Shown: in pieces, positions 1 through 8,271 of the stretch
How positions within the stretch are numbered: the first letter of the stretch is position 1
Layout of the letters: each line of letters begins with the position of its first letter
Assembly (NCBI GenBank): GCA_905234865.1
Contig: CAJOJE010000006.1
Span: 31,964-95,963, forward strand
Length of the DNA: 64,000 bases
Origin: Candidatus Gastranaerophilales bacterium
GTDB lineage: Bacteria; Cyanobacteriota; Vampirovibrionia; Gastranaerophilales; Gastranaerophilaceae
Direction: 5' to 3'
Notes under the pieces: model-generated
Seen by the model: only the letters and a program-made list of their open reading frames with translations
What the model was told of the DNA's origin: nothing
The model's database searches: none
Made by a program: the position numbers and the translations under genes

Positions 1-1
1 A

Positions 2-202
2 GAAGCAGCAAAAAAATTTAAGGGATATTCGATATACAGACTTGCAATCGTTTTAAACATGCCGCAACAAACAATTTATTCTTGGGCTAACGGAAGAACT
101 CAACCTAACTACGAAAATATGGACAGACTTTGTGAAGTTCTTGAATGTACAATGGGGGATTTATTTGAAGCAGAGCCCGTTCAAAGAAAACTTGATATTT
201 AA
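2..202 (+). CDS. XRE/Cro-type HTH regulator, 3' end only
   Basis: Open frame running in from the left edge, with 66 codons visible before the TAA. The translated end contains the pattern IYSWANGR, then NMDRLCEVLECTMGDLFE, typical of the recognition helix and last helices of Cro/C1-type HTH domains. The start lies outside the window, so length and any effector domain are unknown. A small lone-HTH repressor is likely because the protein stops about 15 residues after the HTH. Confidence 0.7.
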   Translation, partial: EAAKKFKGYSIYRLAIVLNMPQQTIYSWANGRTQPNYENMDRLCEVLECTMGDLFEAEPVQRKLDI

Positions 203-206
203 AAAT

Positions 207-230
207 TAAAAAAGGGGGAATTAACCCCCC
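207..230 (-). terminator. Rho-independent terminator (best read on minus strand)
   Basis: GGGGG at 214-218 pairs with CCCCC at 225-229 around AATTAA. Read on the minus strand the hairpin is followed by TTTTTTAATTTTT, so it should end the raiA-like transcript; it may also stop the plus-strand regulator gene. Confidence 0.75.
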
Positions 231-256
231 TCTTAGTTTAAGGCTTTTTTGCCTTT

Positions 257-613
257 TCATTCTTCTTTTTCGTCAACAACCGCCTGTGTCCTAATAGACT
301 CTAAATTACTTTTTGATTTTAAGTTCTTTTCTTTGAATTTCCTGACTTGTCTTTCCAATTTATCGGAAATTAAGTCAATACTCGCATACATTGATTCAGC
401 TTTTTCTTCAACTCTGATAATATCGCCTTGAAGTTTACAATTAACTTCGGCAACATGAGAGTCTGCAACGGACGGATTTTTAATCACCGTCAAGATAATG
501 TCAATGGCTTGAATTTGATCGTAGTGCGCAGCGACTTTGCCTAATTTTTCCTTTGCATAAGCCTTGATTGCATCGGTAACTTCAACGTTTCGTCCGTTTA
601 CATGAATGTGCAT
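257..613 (-). CDS. hpf: Ribosome hibernation promoting factor (short HPF/RaiA type)
   Basis: 118 residues beginning MHIHVNGRNVEVTDAI, the classic N-terminus of the HPF/RaiA (YfiA) fold, with the conserved SHVAEVNCKL strand and a basic helix containing DKLERQVRKFKEK. The family binds the 30S decoding region in stationary phase and blocks translation. The length matches short HPF (about 95-120 residues) and lacks the C-terminal dimerisation domain of long HPF, so by itself it would not form 100S dimers in the long-HPF manner. GGAG about 9 nt before the ATG supports the start. Monocistronic, with its own terminator at 207-230. Confidence 0.9.
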   Translation of the reverse strand: MHIHVNGRNVEVTDAIKAYAKEKLGKVAAHYDQIQAIDIILTVIKNPSVADSHVAEVNCKLQGDIIRVEEKAESMYASIDLISDKLERQVRKFKEKNLKSKSNLESIRTQAVVDEKEE

Positions 614-717
614 AACAATTTTTCTCCGTTTCTACTAGACAGTACTCTTGAAATATTCAAGTACCCTTCCATTATACACAATTTATTTTTGTTTTTAAAG
701 TCTTGACTTTTTTAAAA

Positions 718-1566
718 CTACAAAATAAATGCAAGAATCATCAAAAGTATACTCGCTGCCTGAAGCCCCGTTGAGGCATACTTTTGAACTTTATTATTAT
801 CATAGTATCTGTTATTTCTCTCGGCCTGCGTTGTTGCTTGGATACGCATAATTCTCGTATTAACGTCATCTTCATTAAAGTTTCTTTGGAAAATTTTATT
901 TTCTAAACGTGTTAATCTCGGTGAAATATCTTCCGTTGAATAATCCGTTCCCAACAAAAAATTTTCGAGAGCAGAAAGCTGTAATTTTATATCGCTTGCA
1001 CCTTCGTATGTATAATTAGGGGTTTTTAATTCCGTTAAATAAGTATCTTTTTGGGTATTTTTAAATGCTGAAATTTTACTTGAAGCGTGATTTTTAAGAG
1101 TTTCAACCCTTTGAGATAATTCGCCCTTTTGTTTTATTCCAAAAGCTTTTTGTTCTAACCTTTCAAGCCTTGAATAAATATCATCCGTTTTATAAACACT
1201 CCCTAAAAGTATGGACTCTAATTCATCAATTTGAGGATATTCAACTCCTTCGCCGGCTTTTTGGTCGGCATACAATTCATTAGCAGTAGAATTAATTTCT
1301 TCTTGGTTTTCAATTCCTAAAGTTTCCGTTAATTTTTCAATTCTGTCATCGAGAGAATTTTGGGGATTTTTTATTCCAAAAACTTCTAATTCAAGTCTTT
1401 CTAACCTTTTTTCATCGGTTTCGTTCGGATACGAAGTATTGAAAATCGTTTTTTCTATAACGGAAAGTTGAGAATTATTGTTTGTTTCCGAATTTGCACT
1501 CAAGGGCATGGATATTAAAAATGCCGTTATTATTATAGTTTTTAAGATTTGCTTTTTCATAATCAC
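718..1566 (-). CDS. Secreted or membrane-anchored three-repeat protein, unknown function
   Basis: 282 residues with an N-terminal signal-like segment (MKKQILKTIIITAFLISMPL) and a hydrophobic C-terminus that looks like a membrane anchor. The body holds three copies of a roughly 36-residue repeat with the frame LxxIExxIFxxxYxxExxxxRLERLExxxFG: about residues 34-68 (LSVIEKTIF to VFGIKN), 112-147 (LESILLGSVY to AFGIKQ) and 195-232 (LSALENFLLG to IFQRNF). I do not recognise a named domain. The frame opens with GTG at 1566 (AGGA 6 nt upstream), with an in-frame ATG at 1560; TATAAT lies across this point, so the start is uncertain by two codons. Possibly a lineage-specific envelope repeat family. 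Confidence 0.75.
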   Translation of the reverse strand: MIMKKQILKTIIITAFLISMPLSANSETNNNSQLSVIEKTIFNTSYPNETDEKRLERLELEVFGIKNPQNSLDDRIEKLTETLGIENQEEINSTANELYADQKAGEGVEYPQIDELESILLGSVYKTDDIYSRLERLEQKAFGIKQKGELSQRVETLKNHASSKISAFKNTQKDTYLTELKTPNYTYEGASDIKLQLSALENFLLGTDYSTEDISPRLTRLENKIFQRNFNEDDVNTRIMRIQATTQAERNNRYYDNNKVQKYASTGLQAASILLMILAFIL

Positions 1567-1671
1567 ATTATATCCTGCCGCAAAAATTTGTTTATAGAGT
1601 TTCTATTGATTTTATAAGTTATCTTTTAGTATTAAAATATGAAAAATTTTATACTTGCGCATAAAGCATTT

Positions 1672-2064
1672 TTAAAACTTAAAATCAGGATTTTTTTTAC
1701 AAAAATTGTTAAATTCCGCTATTCTTTTTTGAACGTTTGACGAAATCACATGTTCTATTTTACAGGCATTTTCTTCCGCTTCTTCTTTTTCAATCCCCAT
1801 ATTTAAGAAAAATTCAGTTAATTCATGATGTAATTCAACTATTTGTTTTGCTTTTTCCATACCTAAATTTGTAATTGATAAATGCCCGTACCGCCGGTAG
1901 TTAATATACCCTTTTTCATTCAAACGGTTCAGAGCATCTGTCACGGACGCCCTTGAAACATTCAGCGCTCTTGAAATATCAATTGCTCTTACGGTATCAT
2001 TTTCAACAAATTTATTGTAGATGATTTCTAAATAATCTTCCAAACTTTGAGAAAGTGTATCCAT
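1672..2064 (-). CDS. mntR: DtxR/MntR-family metal-dependent transcriptional repressor
   Basis: 130 residues. The N-terminal winged HTH (SLEDYLEIIYN, then RALNVSRASVTDALNRLNEKGYI) is the Fe/Mn-dependent repressor signature. The second domain has ELHHELTEFFLNMGI, followed by the E-x2-A-x2-C-x2-E-H pattern (EENACKIEHVIS) that supplies metal ligands in MntR/IdeR. There is no C-terminal SH3-like domain, so it is MntR-like in size; whether Mn or Fe is sensed cannot be settled here. There is no Shine-Dalgarno: TATAAT lies 7 nt before the ATG on the minus strand, suggesting a leaderless mRNA. Divergent from hydG across 117 bp. Confidence 0.85.
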   Translation of the reverse strand: MDTLSQSLEDYLEIIYNKFVENDTVRAIDISRALNVSRASVTDALNRLNEKGYINYRRYGHLSITNLGMEKAKQIVELHHELTEFFLNMGIEKEEAEENACKIEHVISSNVQKRIAEFNNFCKKNPDFKF

Positions 2065-2181
2065 AGGATTTATTATATCATATTTATGTTATTATGTACC
2101 TAAAAATACCGTAAGTGAAAACAATTTAATTGCTTAAATTTATTATATTATTTTTTGTATAAAAAAGTTAGAGGTAATAAA

Positions 2182-3600
2182 ATGTACAATCCGAAATCAA
2201 ATAACGCCGATGAATTTATTTCTCATGAAGAAATTTTGGCTTCACTAAAATATGCCGATGAAAATAAAAATAACGAAGAATTAATTGATACAATTTTAAA
2301 AAAAGCAAAAGAAAAAAAGGGTTTATCCCACAGAGAAGCTCTTATTCTTTTAGATTGTACGATTGAGAATAAAAATAAAGAAATTTTTCAGCTTGCAGAA
2401 CAAATTAAAAAAGATTTTTACGGAAACAGGATTGTTTTGTTTGCTCCTTTATATCTTTCGAATTATTGCGTAAACGGGTGCGTTTATTGCCCTTATCACA
2501 GAGAAAATACAAACATAAGAAGAAAAAAACTTTCTCAAGATGAAATAAGAAAAGAAGTTACCGCCCTTCAGGATTTAGGGCATAAGCGCCTTGCGATTGA
2601 AGCGGGTGAGGACCCTTTAAATAATCCTATTGAATATATTTTAGAATCAATTAAAACCATTTACAATACAAAACACAAAAACGGTTCGATAAGACGTGTA
2701 AACGTTAATATTGCGGCAACTACGATTGAAAATTATAAAAAATTAAAAGAAGCGGGAATTGGAACATATATTTTATTTCAAGAAACTTATCATAAAGAAA
2801 ATTACGAAAACCTTCACCCGAAAGGTCCGAAACATAACTATGCTTACCATACCGAAGCTATGGACAGAGCCATGGAAGCAGGAATTGACGATGTCGGCTT
2901 AGGAGTTTTATACGGGCTTAGCCTTTACAGATATGAACTTGTAGGAATTTTAATGCATTCTGAACATTTGGAAGCAAAATTCGGCGTCGGTCCCCATACA
3001 ATTTCCGTTCCAAGAATAAAAAAAGCGGATGATATTAACCCTGACGTTTTTGATAACGGCATTGACGATGAAACTTTTCTTAAAATTATTGCCGTTTTAA
3101 GAATTGCCGTTCCGTATACGGGAATGATAATTTCAACAAGAGAAAACAAATCGGTTCGAGAAAGAGCACTTCATTTAGGCATAACCCAAATTTCAGGCGG
3201 CTCAAAAACAAGTGTGGGCGGATATTGGGAAGAAGAAAAGCCTGAAAATAATTCAAGTCAGTTTGATGTATCGGATACAAGAAGTTTGGATGAAGTTACA
3301 AATTGGCTTTTAAAAATGGGATACATACCGAGTTTTTGTACGGCATGTTACCGCTCGGGCAGAGTAGGCGCAGATTTTATGGAAGTTTGCAAAAAAGAAG
3401 AAATACATAATTTTTGCGGACCAAACGCAATTTTAACCTTAAAAGAATATCTTGAAGATTACGCATCAACTGACACCAAAAAAATCGGAAACGAAATAAT
3501 CGAAAAAGAATTAAACTTAATTAAAAACAAAAAATTAAAAGATAAATTGATTGAAAATTTGAACCATATTAAAGAAGGTTCAAGAGATTATAAGATTTAA
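2182..3600 (+). CDS. hydG: [FeFe]-hydrogenase maturase HydG (radical SAM tyrosine lyase)
   Basis: HydG cleaves tyrosine and builds the Fe(CO)x(CN) synthon of the H-cluster. Visible motifs: the radical-SAM CX3CX2C cluster (CVNGCVYCPY, about residues 100-107) and the HydG-specific C-terminal CX2CX22C cluster site (FCTACYRSG to HNFCGPNA). The C-terminal site separates it from ThiH. I use ATG 2182 (472 residues) because GAGGT sits 6 nt upstream; the frame stays open to 2155. The partner maturases HydE and HydF are not in this window; the target hydrogenase is at 23.1-27.2 kb. Ends in a strong terminator. Confidence 0.95.
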   Translation: MYNPKSNNADEFISHEEILASLKYADENKNNEELIDTILKKAKEKKGLSHREALILLDCTIENKNKEIFQLAEQIKKDFYGNRIVLFAPLYLSNYCVNGCVYCPYHRENTNIRRKKLSQDEIRKEVTALQDLGHKRLAIEAGEDPLNNPIEYILESIKTIYNTKHKNGSIRRVNVNIAATTIENYKKLKEAGIGTYILFQETYHKENYENLHPKGPKHNYAYHTEAMDRAMEAGIDDVGLGVLYGLSLYRYELVGILMHSEHLEAKFGVGPHTISVPRIKKADDINPDVFDNGIDDETFLKIIAVLRIAVPYTGMIISTRENKSVRERALHLGITQISGGSKTSVGGYWEEEKPENNSSQFDVSDTRSLDEVTNWLLKMGYIPSFCTACYRSGRVGADFMEVCKKEEIHNFCGPNAILTLKEYLEDYASTDTKKIGNEIIEKELNLIKNKKLKDKLIENLNHIKEGSRDYKI

Positions 3601-3617
3601 TCAATTTTAAAGCAGTC

Positions 3618-3657
3618 AAAAAAATGTCTTGAATTTTAAGTCCAAGACATTTTTTTA
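3618..3657 (+). terminator. Terminator after hydG
   Basis: AAAAAAATGTCTTG (3618-3631) pairs with CAAGACATTTTTTT (3643-3656) around an 11-nt loop; the 3' arm is itself the U-tract. Confidence 0.85.
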
Positions 3658-3736
3658 AAATAAAAGTTACATAAGTTAATATTTGTTAAGATATTTTGTT
3701 ATTTTTTATTGTGTGTATTATAATTACATATTAAAA

Positions 3737-3756
3737 GACACCGTCTAAGCGGTGTC
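3737..3756 (-). terminator. Hairpin, probable terminator of the 76-residue gene
   Basis: GACACCG (3737-3743) and CGGTGTC (3750-3756) form a perfect 7-bp stem. On the minus strand it is followed by TTTTAATATG. It lies 87 nt past the stop of the small gene at 3843. The stretch between (3757-3842) has three copies of TGTTGTTA and no other feature I can name. Confidence 0.55.
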
Positions 3757-3842
3757 AGCTATTGTTGTTAGCTTCGGGATTGTGTTGTTAGGTGTCGATA
3801 AATAATGTGTGTGTTATATGTGTTGTTAATTGCTTCTTAATA

Positions 3843-4073
3843 TTATGCGATATAGTTTAATTTTGATTGATTCAATCCTTTTTCAATACTGTAAGCTCTT
3901 GATTGAACTTGATAAAGAGAAGGAGCGACCGTTCCTACGAACCCTGTTAATAAATTTCCTTCAACCATATTGTTTTTAACGGAAGGAGCTTGATAACCGT
4001 AATTGGTTTGAACTCCCTTACCGAAGTTTATTTTATTTGGTGTAATTTGTACATTTGCTACGGGATTTATCAT
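3843..4073 (-). CDS. Small hypothetical protein, 76 residues
   Basis: Begins MINPVANVQITPNKINFGKG and has no signal peptide or membrane segment. No family recognised. I accept it as a gene because a consensus promoter (TTGACA-17 bp-CATAAT at 4149-4177) faces it, it has a 3' hairpin, and its base composition resembles its neighbours. The Shine-Dalgarno is poor. The leader includes a small hairpin (AAGTGTTT/AAACACTT near 4110-4128). The short INFG motif near the N-terminus may be a tag shared by related small proteins in this lineage; that is a guess. Confidence 0.55.
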   Translation of the reverse strand: MINPVANVQITPNKINFGKGVQTNYGYQAPSVKNNMVEGNLLTGFVGTVAPSLYQVQSRAYSIEKGLNQSKLNYIA

Positions 4074-4148
4074 TTTTCTATTTTTTATTCTCTTACTTGT
4101 TTTTCTCTCTACAAAAGTGTTTATAAAACACTTAATCTTTATACTTGT

Positions 4149-4177
4149 ATTATGTACCTAATAAATTTATTTGTCAA
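4149..4177 (-). promoter_or_regulatory. Sigma-70-type promoter for the 76-residue gene
   Basis: On the minus strand TTGACA (4177-4172), exactly 17 bp, then CATAAT (4154-4149). Predicted leader about 70 nt. Confidence 0.7.
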
Positions 4178-4322
4178 GTGCTTTTTATATTTTTTTTATA
4201 ATTAGGTTATTATTGAGTTTTAGCCGTTATAACATTTAATTTTTAAAAAGTTTTATATATTTAGTGTAATTTTAACAATAAAATTTATATACGGCATGCT
4301 TTAAATAACAAACAACTCTTCA

Positions 4323-4331
4323 TGGTAAAAT
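4323..4331 (+). promoter_or_regulatory. Extended -10 element upstream of copA
   Basis: TGGTAAAAT (TG-n-TAAAAT), the same string as in the SRP RNA promoter. It lies about 32 nt before the copA start. No convincing -35 and no obvious copper operator were seen. Confidence 0.45.
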
Positions 4332-4362
4332 TTATATAAAATTTATTTTAAGCAAGGTAATT

Positions 4363-6768
4363 ATGATAGAAAAATTCGATATAGAAGGTATGAATTGCGC
4401 CGCATGCGCTCTTAGAATAGAAAAAACCGTATCAAAACTTGATTTTGTAAAAGCCGTAAGCGTGAGTCTTATAAATAATTCAATGACGGCAGAATTTGAC
4501 GGTAACGTTGAAGATATAATAAATGCCGTAAACAATGCAGGTTATAGAGCTTATATAAAAAATTCACCTTTAAAAAATAAAAATGACGATTTTCAAAATT
4601 TAAAAAGGAAAACCGCACTAAATTTTGTTTTTTCAATTCCTCTTTTATACCTGTCTATGGGATGTATGTTAAAGTTGCCTTTTTATAAATTATTTGAAGA
4701 ACATATTTTAATGTCTTCTTTTATACAACTTATTTTGTTATTAATAATTATATATATTAATTTAAACGTTATCAAAAGCGGAATAAAAAGTTTATTCAAA
4801 TTAACTCCCGATATGAATTCGCTTATTTCTTCGGGGGTAATTTCTTCCTTAATTTACGGAATTTATGTTTTATTAAAATCATTTTTTTACAAATTATACG
4901 GAATGCCTTATTTTGAAATTTTAAACTCAAATACGTTTTTTGAAAGCGGCGGAATGATTTTAACTTTTGTTTCTTTGGGAAAAACTATGGAAGCCAAGGC
5001 AAAATTTAAAACATCGAATTTAATTTTAGAATTAAATAACTTAACGCCAAAAAACGCAAATATTTTATTAAACGGAAACGAAGAAAAAATTCCCGTAGAA
5101 AAAATAAAAGCAAAAGATATTTTGATTGTAAAAGAAGGAGATTACATCCCGACAGACGGAGTAATTATCGAAGGAAACGCTTTAATCGACGAATCATATT
5201 TAACGGGCGAGAGTATTCCCGTATATAAAAAAGAAAAAGATGAAGTTTTATCCGGTACAATAAATACAAGCGGATATTTCAAAATGAAAGCAAACAAAAT
5301 TATACAAGATACGGTTTTATCAAAAATTATAAAATTAACCGAATCTACTCTTGAAAATAAACCCCCTATTCAAAAAATCGCCGATAAAATTATTTTTATT
5401 TTTGTACCCGTCGTAATTTTATTATCTTTTATGACATTTTTGTTTTGGATAATTTTTACGAAAAATTTTGAACTCGGATTGAGTTACGGAATATGTACTC
5501 TTGTAATTTCCTGTCCATGCGCTTTAGGGCTTGCAATTCCCGTTTCAATCACCGTTGGTATGGGAGTTGGCGCAAAATCGGGTATTTTATTTAAAAATTC
5601 CGATATTCTTGAAAAGTCGGAAAAAATTGATACCGTTGTTTTTGATAAAACGGGAACTTTAACAAAAGGAAAAATTACGATAGATAAAATTTATGAGGAT
5701 AAATTAAATAAAAATGAAATATTAAAATTATCCGCTTCAATAGAACAATTTTCAAACCACCCTTACGCTCTTGCAATTAAAAACAAGTATAGCGGAGAAA
5801 TTTACCCCGTTTATGATTTTTTACAAACTCAAGGGCTTGGAATAGAGGGTATTATAAATGATAAAAAATATTTTATCGGGAACAAAAATTATGTTCAAAA
5901 ACAAAATATCACAATTTTGGATGATAATTTTGAGGGTATTTATTTAACGGATGAAGAAAATATCTTAGGGAGAATTTCTTTTTCGGATGAAATAAAAGAA
6001 GAAGCAAAAGATGTTATTCAAAAGTTATTAAGTATGAATAAAGAAGTTATTATGCTGACAGGCGACAATGACAATTCCGCAAATAAAACGGCTCTGAAAA
6101 TCGGAATTAAAAATGTTATCTCAAATGTTTTACCCGATATGAAAAATTATGAAATCAAAAAATTAAAAGAAGAAAATAAAAAAGTTTTAATGATAGGAGA
6201 TGGCATAAACGACGCTCCCGCACTTGCCAAAGCGGATATTTCCGTTTCTTTTAATACGGGAAGTGACATTGCAATTTGTACATCAGATATTATTTTAATC
6301 AAAAATGATTTATATAACATTATAAATGCTATTAATTTAAGCGGGCTTATATATAAAAACATTAAACAAAATCTTTTTTGGGCACTTTTTTACAATATAA
6401 TTTTTATTCCCGTTGCAATGGGAGTATTTACGCCGTTTAACATAAAGTTGACATCCGATATATCAGCACTTTTAATGAGTTTAAGTTCATTGTTTGTCGT
6501 ACTTAACGCACTTAGAATAAACAATTTTAAACCGATTAAAAAGGAGGAAAATATGAAAAAGGAAATTCTTATTGAAGGAATGATGTGCAATCATTGCGTG
6601 TCTTTTATAAAAGAAAACCTTTTAAAAGAAAGTTATACAAAAAATGTTGAAATTAGTCTTGAAAATAAAAAAGTCATAATTGAATTAAATCAAGAAGTTG
6701 ATGATAGTATAATAAAAAATCTTATTGAAAAAATCGGATATAAGGTTATTGAAATTAAGAAAATATAA
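4363..6768 (+). CDS. copA: Cu+-exporting P1B-type ATPase with a C-terminal copper-chaperone domain
   Basis: 801 residues. N-terminal heavy-metal-associated domain with GMNCAAC (about residues 11-17); membrane helices; actuator motif TGES; ion-binding CPC (SCPCALG, about 383); phosphorylation site DKTGTLT (about 427); SNHPYAL in the nucleotide domain; GDGINDAP (about 612). CPC plus the HMA domain point to Cu(I) export. Unusually, after the last helices a second HMA domain follows (GMMCNHC, about residues 739-745). It is joined by KPIKKEEN, whose codons contain AAGGAGG. See the separate entry for the internal start. AAGG 6 nt upstream supports ATG 4363. Confidence 0.93.
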   Translation: MIEKFDIEGMNCAACALRIEKTVSKLDFVKAVSVSLINNSMTAEFDGNVEDIINAVNNAGYRAYIKNSPLKNKNDDFQNLKRKTALNFVFSIPLLYLSMGCMLKLPFYKLFEEHILMSSFIQLILLLIIIYINLNVIKSGIKSLFKLTPDMNSLISSGVISSLIYGIYVLLKSFFYKLYGMPYFEILNSNTFFESGGMILTFVSLGKTMEAKAKFKTSNLILELNNLTPKNANILLNGNEEKIPVEKIKAKDILIVKEGDYIPTDGVIIEGNALIDESYLTGESIPVYKKEKDEVLSGTINTSGYFKMKANKIIQDTVLSKIIKLTESTLENKPPIQKIADKIIFIFVPVVILLSFMTFLFWIIFTKNFELGLSYGICTLVISCPCALGLAIPVSITVGMGVGAKSGILFKNSDILEKSEKIDTVVFDKTGTLTKGKITIDKIYEDKLNKNEILKLSASIEQFSNHPYALAIKNKYSGEIYPVYDFLQTQGLGIEGIINDKKYFIGNKNYVQKQNITILDDNFEGIYLTDEENILGRISFSDEIKEEAKDVIQKLLSMNKEVIMLTGDNDNSANKTALKIGIKNVISNVLPDMKNYEIKKLKEENKKVLMIGDGINDAPALAKADISVSFNTGSDIAICTSDIILIKNDLYNIINAINLSGLIYKNIKQNLFWALFYNIIFIPVAMGVFTPFNIKLTSDISALLMSLSSLFVVLNALRINNFKPIKKEENMKKEILIEGMMCNHCVSFIKENLLKESYTKNVEISLENKKVIIELNQEVDDSIIKNLIEKIGYKVIEIKKI
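6553..6768 (+). CDS. copZ: Possible internally initiated CopZ-like copper chaperone (in frame within copA)
   Basis: An ATG at 6553 lies in frame with copA, with a textbook Shine-Dalgarno AAGGAGG at 6541-6547, 5 nt before it. Translation from here gives 71 residues: one complete HMA domain (KKEILIEGMMCNHCVSF) of normal CopZ size. In many bacteria copZ is a separate gene right after copA; here no stop codon separates them. Either one fused protein is made, or both a fusion and a free chaperone. The sequence supports the second option but cannot prove it. Confidence 0.55.
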   Translation: MKKEILIEGMMCNHCVSFIKENLLKESYTKNVEISLENKKVIIELNQEVDDSIIKNLIEKIGYKVIEIKKI

Positions 6769-6772
6769 ATAT

Positions 6773-6805
6773 CGCTTTTTTTCATTAACATAAGTTTAAA
6801 AAGCG
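6773..6805 (+). terminator. Weak terminator-like hairpin after copA
   Basis: CGCTTTTT (6773-6780) pairs with AAAAAGCG (6798-6805), followed by TTTAATTTATTT. AT-rich stem with a 17-nt loop, so moderate support only. Confidence 0.4.
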
Positions 6806-6879
6806 TTTAATTTATTTGCAAACGGGGATTTTTTTTATTAAACTTTATTGATATACGGATATTTAGGGGAGGTTATAAG

Positions 6880-8271
6880 ATGATTGCTTTAGAAAAAACT
6901 ATTACCGACGAAAAAATTCAATTAACGGATAATGAATACTCTTCTTGGGGGGATACCGTTCATTATTCAAACAATCCGAAAGTTTTCAGAGGCTGCGACG
7001 GTTCGTATATGTTTGATTCTAAAGACACACCTTACCTTGATTTGCAAATGATGTATTCGGCTTGTAATTTCGGATACAAAAACAGAAGAATAACGGAAGC
7101 CGTTATCAACCAATTAAACACCTTACCTCAATTAACACCTAAATTTTTACACCAATATAAAGCCTTGCTCTCTGAAAAAATGTCTAAAATCATTGAAAAA
7201 AGATTTCATGAAAAAGGAAGAATGCACTATAATGTAGGCGGTGCGCAAGTTAATGAAGATGCTATAAAAATCGTCAGAAACTATACAAAAAGACAAGGTT
7301 TCTTTGCTTTTGAAGGCGGATACCATGGAAGAACAATCGCTACAACCTGCCTCACATCAAGTTTCAGATACAGAGAAAGATACGGTCATTTCGGCGACAG
7401 AGCATATTTTGTTCCGTTCCCGTATTGTTTCAGATGTCCTTACGGCATGAATTGCGAAACTTGCAACCATTTCTGTGTCAAACAATTTGCAAGACAATTT
7501 GAATCGGAATACAAAACAATTTATGACCCGAAAACAGGCGAATGTGAATATAAAGCATTCTACGCAGAACCGATTTTGGGAACAGGCGGATATATTAACC
7601 CTCCCGAATGGTATTTCAAAGAATTAAAACAAATTTTGGATGAACATGGAATTATGCTCGTTATTGACGAGGTTCAGATGGGTATGTTCAGAACGGGTAA
7701 ACTCTGGGCAATCGAAAACTACGACGTTGTTCCCGATGTTATGACGTTTGCAAAATCAATCACAAACGGAATGAATCCCTTAGGCGGTTTGTGGGCAAAA
7801 GAAAAATATATTGCGCCTGATGTATTTGTTCCGGGCAGCGCACATTCAACTTATTGTTCTAACCCAATCGGTATCAGAGCGGCTCATGAAGTTATGAGTA
7901 TCGTTGAAGAAGACGAAACAATGCTTGAAAGAGAAATACCGAGAAAATCGGCAAGGTTTACCGAAGGCTTAAATTACTTAAAATCAAAATATGATGAAGT
8001 GGGTGATGTAGGCGGTATTGGTTTTGCTTTAAGAATTGAATTAACCGAAAAAGACGGATTTACCCCGAATAAAGCTCTTTGCGACGCTATGCAGGAAGAA
8101 GGCTTAAAAGGAGATTTGTCATACAGAGGCAAAAAGTGCGGTCTTGTGCTTAATAACGGAGGGTTCTACAAAAATATCATTACTCTTGTTCCGCAGCTTT
8201 ATATTACGGATGAAGAAATTGATATGGCAATTGAACTTATGGATCAGCTTCTTACAAGGTTGACAAAATAG
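6880..8271 (+). CDS. Class-III pyridoxal-phosphate aminotransferase (omega-amino acid type)
   Basis: 463 residues of aminotransferase fold type I, class III. Visible: GGAQVNEDAIK (phosphate-binding region), GYHGRT, the IDEVQMGMFRTGK stretch with the PLP-ring Asp, and the Schiff-base lysine in FAKSITNGMNPLGG. A cysteine-rich insertion (YCFRCPYG, then CETCNHFC) at about residues 186-204 is like that seen in many 4-aminobutyrate/ornithine-type members. Substrate is not decidable: GABA, ornithine/acetylornithine and other omega-amino acids are candidates. AGGGGAGG 8 nt upstream fixes the start. Overlaps the next gene by one base (TAGTG), so co-translated with the hydrolase. Confidence 0.85.
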   Translation: MIALEKTITDEKIQLTDNEYSSWGDTVHYSNNPKVFRGCDGSYMFDSKDTPYLDLQMMYSACNFGYKNRRITEAVINQLNTLPQLTPKFLHQYKALLSEKMSKIIEKRFHEKGRMHYNVGGAQVNEDAIKIVRNYTKRQGFFAFEGGYHGRTIATTCLTSSFRYRERYGHFGDRAYFVPFPYCFRCPYGMNCETCNHFCVKQFARQFESEYKTIYDPKTGECEYKAFYAEPILGTGGYINPPEWYFKELKQILDEHGIMLVIDEVQMGMFRTGKLWAIENYDVVPDVMTFAKSITNGMNPLGGLWAKEKYIAPDVFVPGSAHSTYCSNPIGIRAAHEVMSIVEEDETMLEREIPRKSARFTEGLNYLKSKYDEVGDVGGIGFALRIELTEKDGFTPNKALCDAMQEEGLKGDLSYRGKKCGLVLNNGGFYKNIITLVPQLYITDEEIDMAIELMDQLLTRLTK

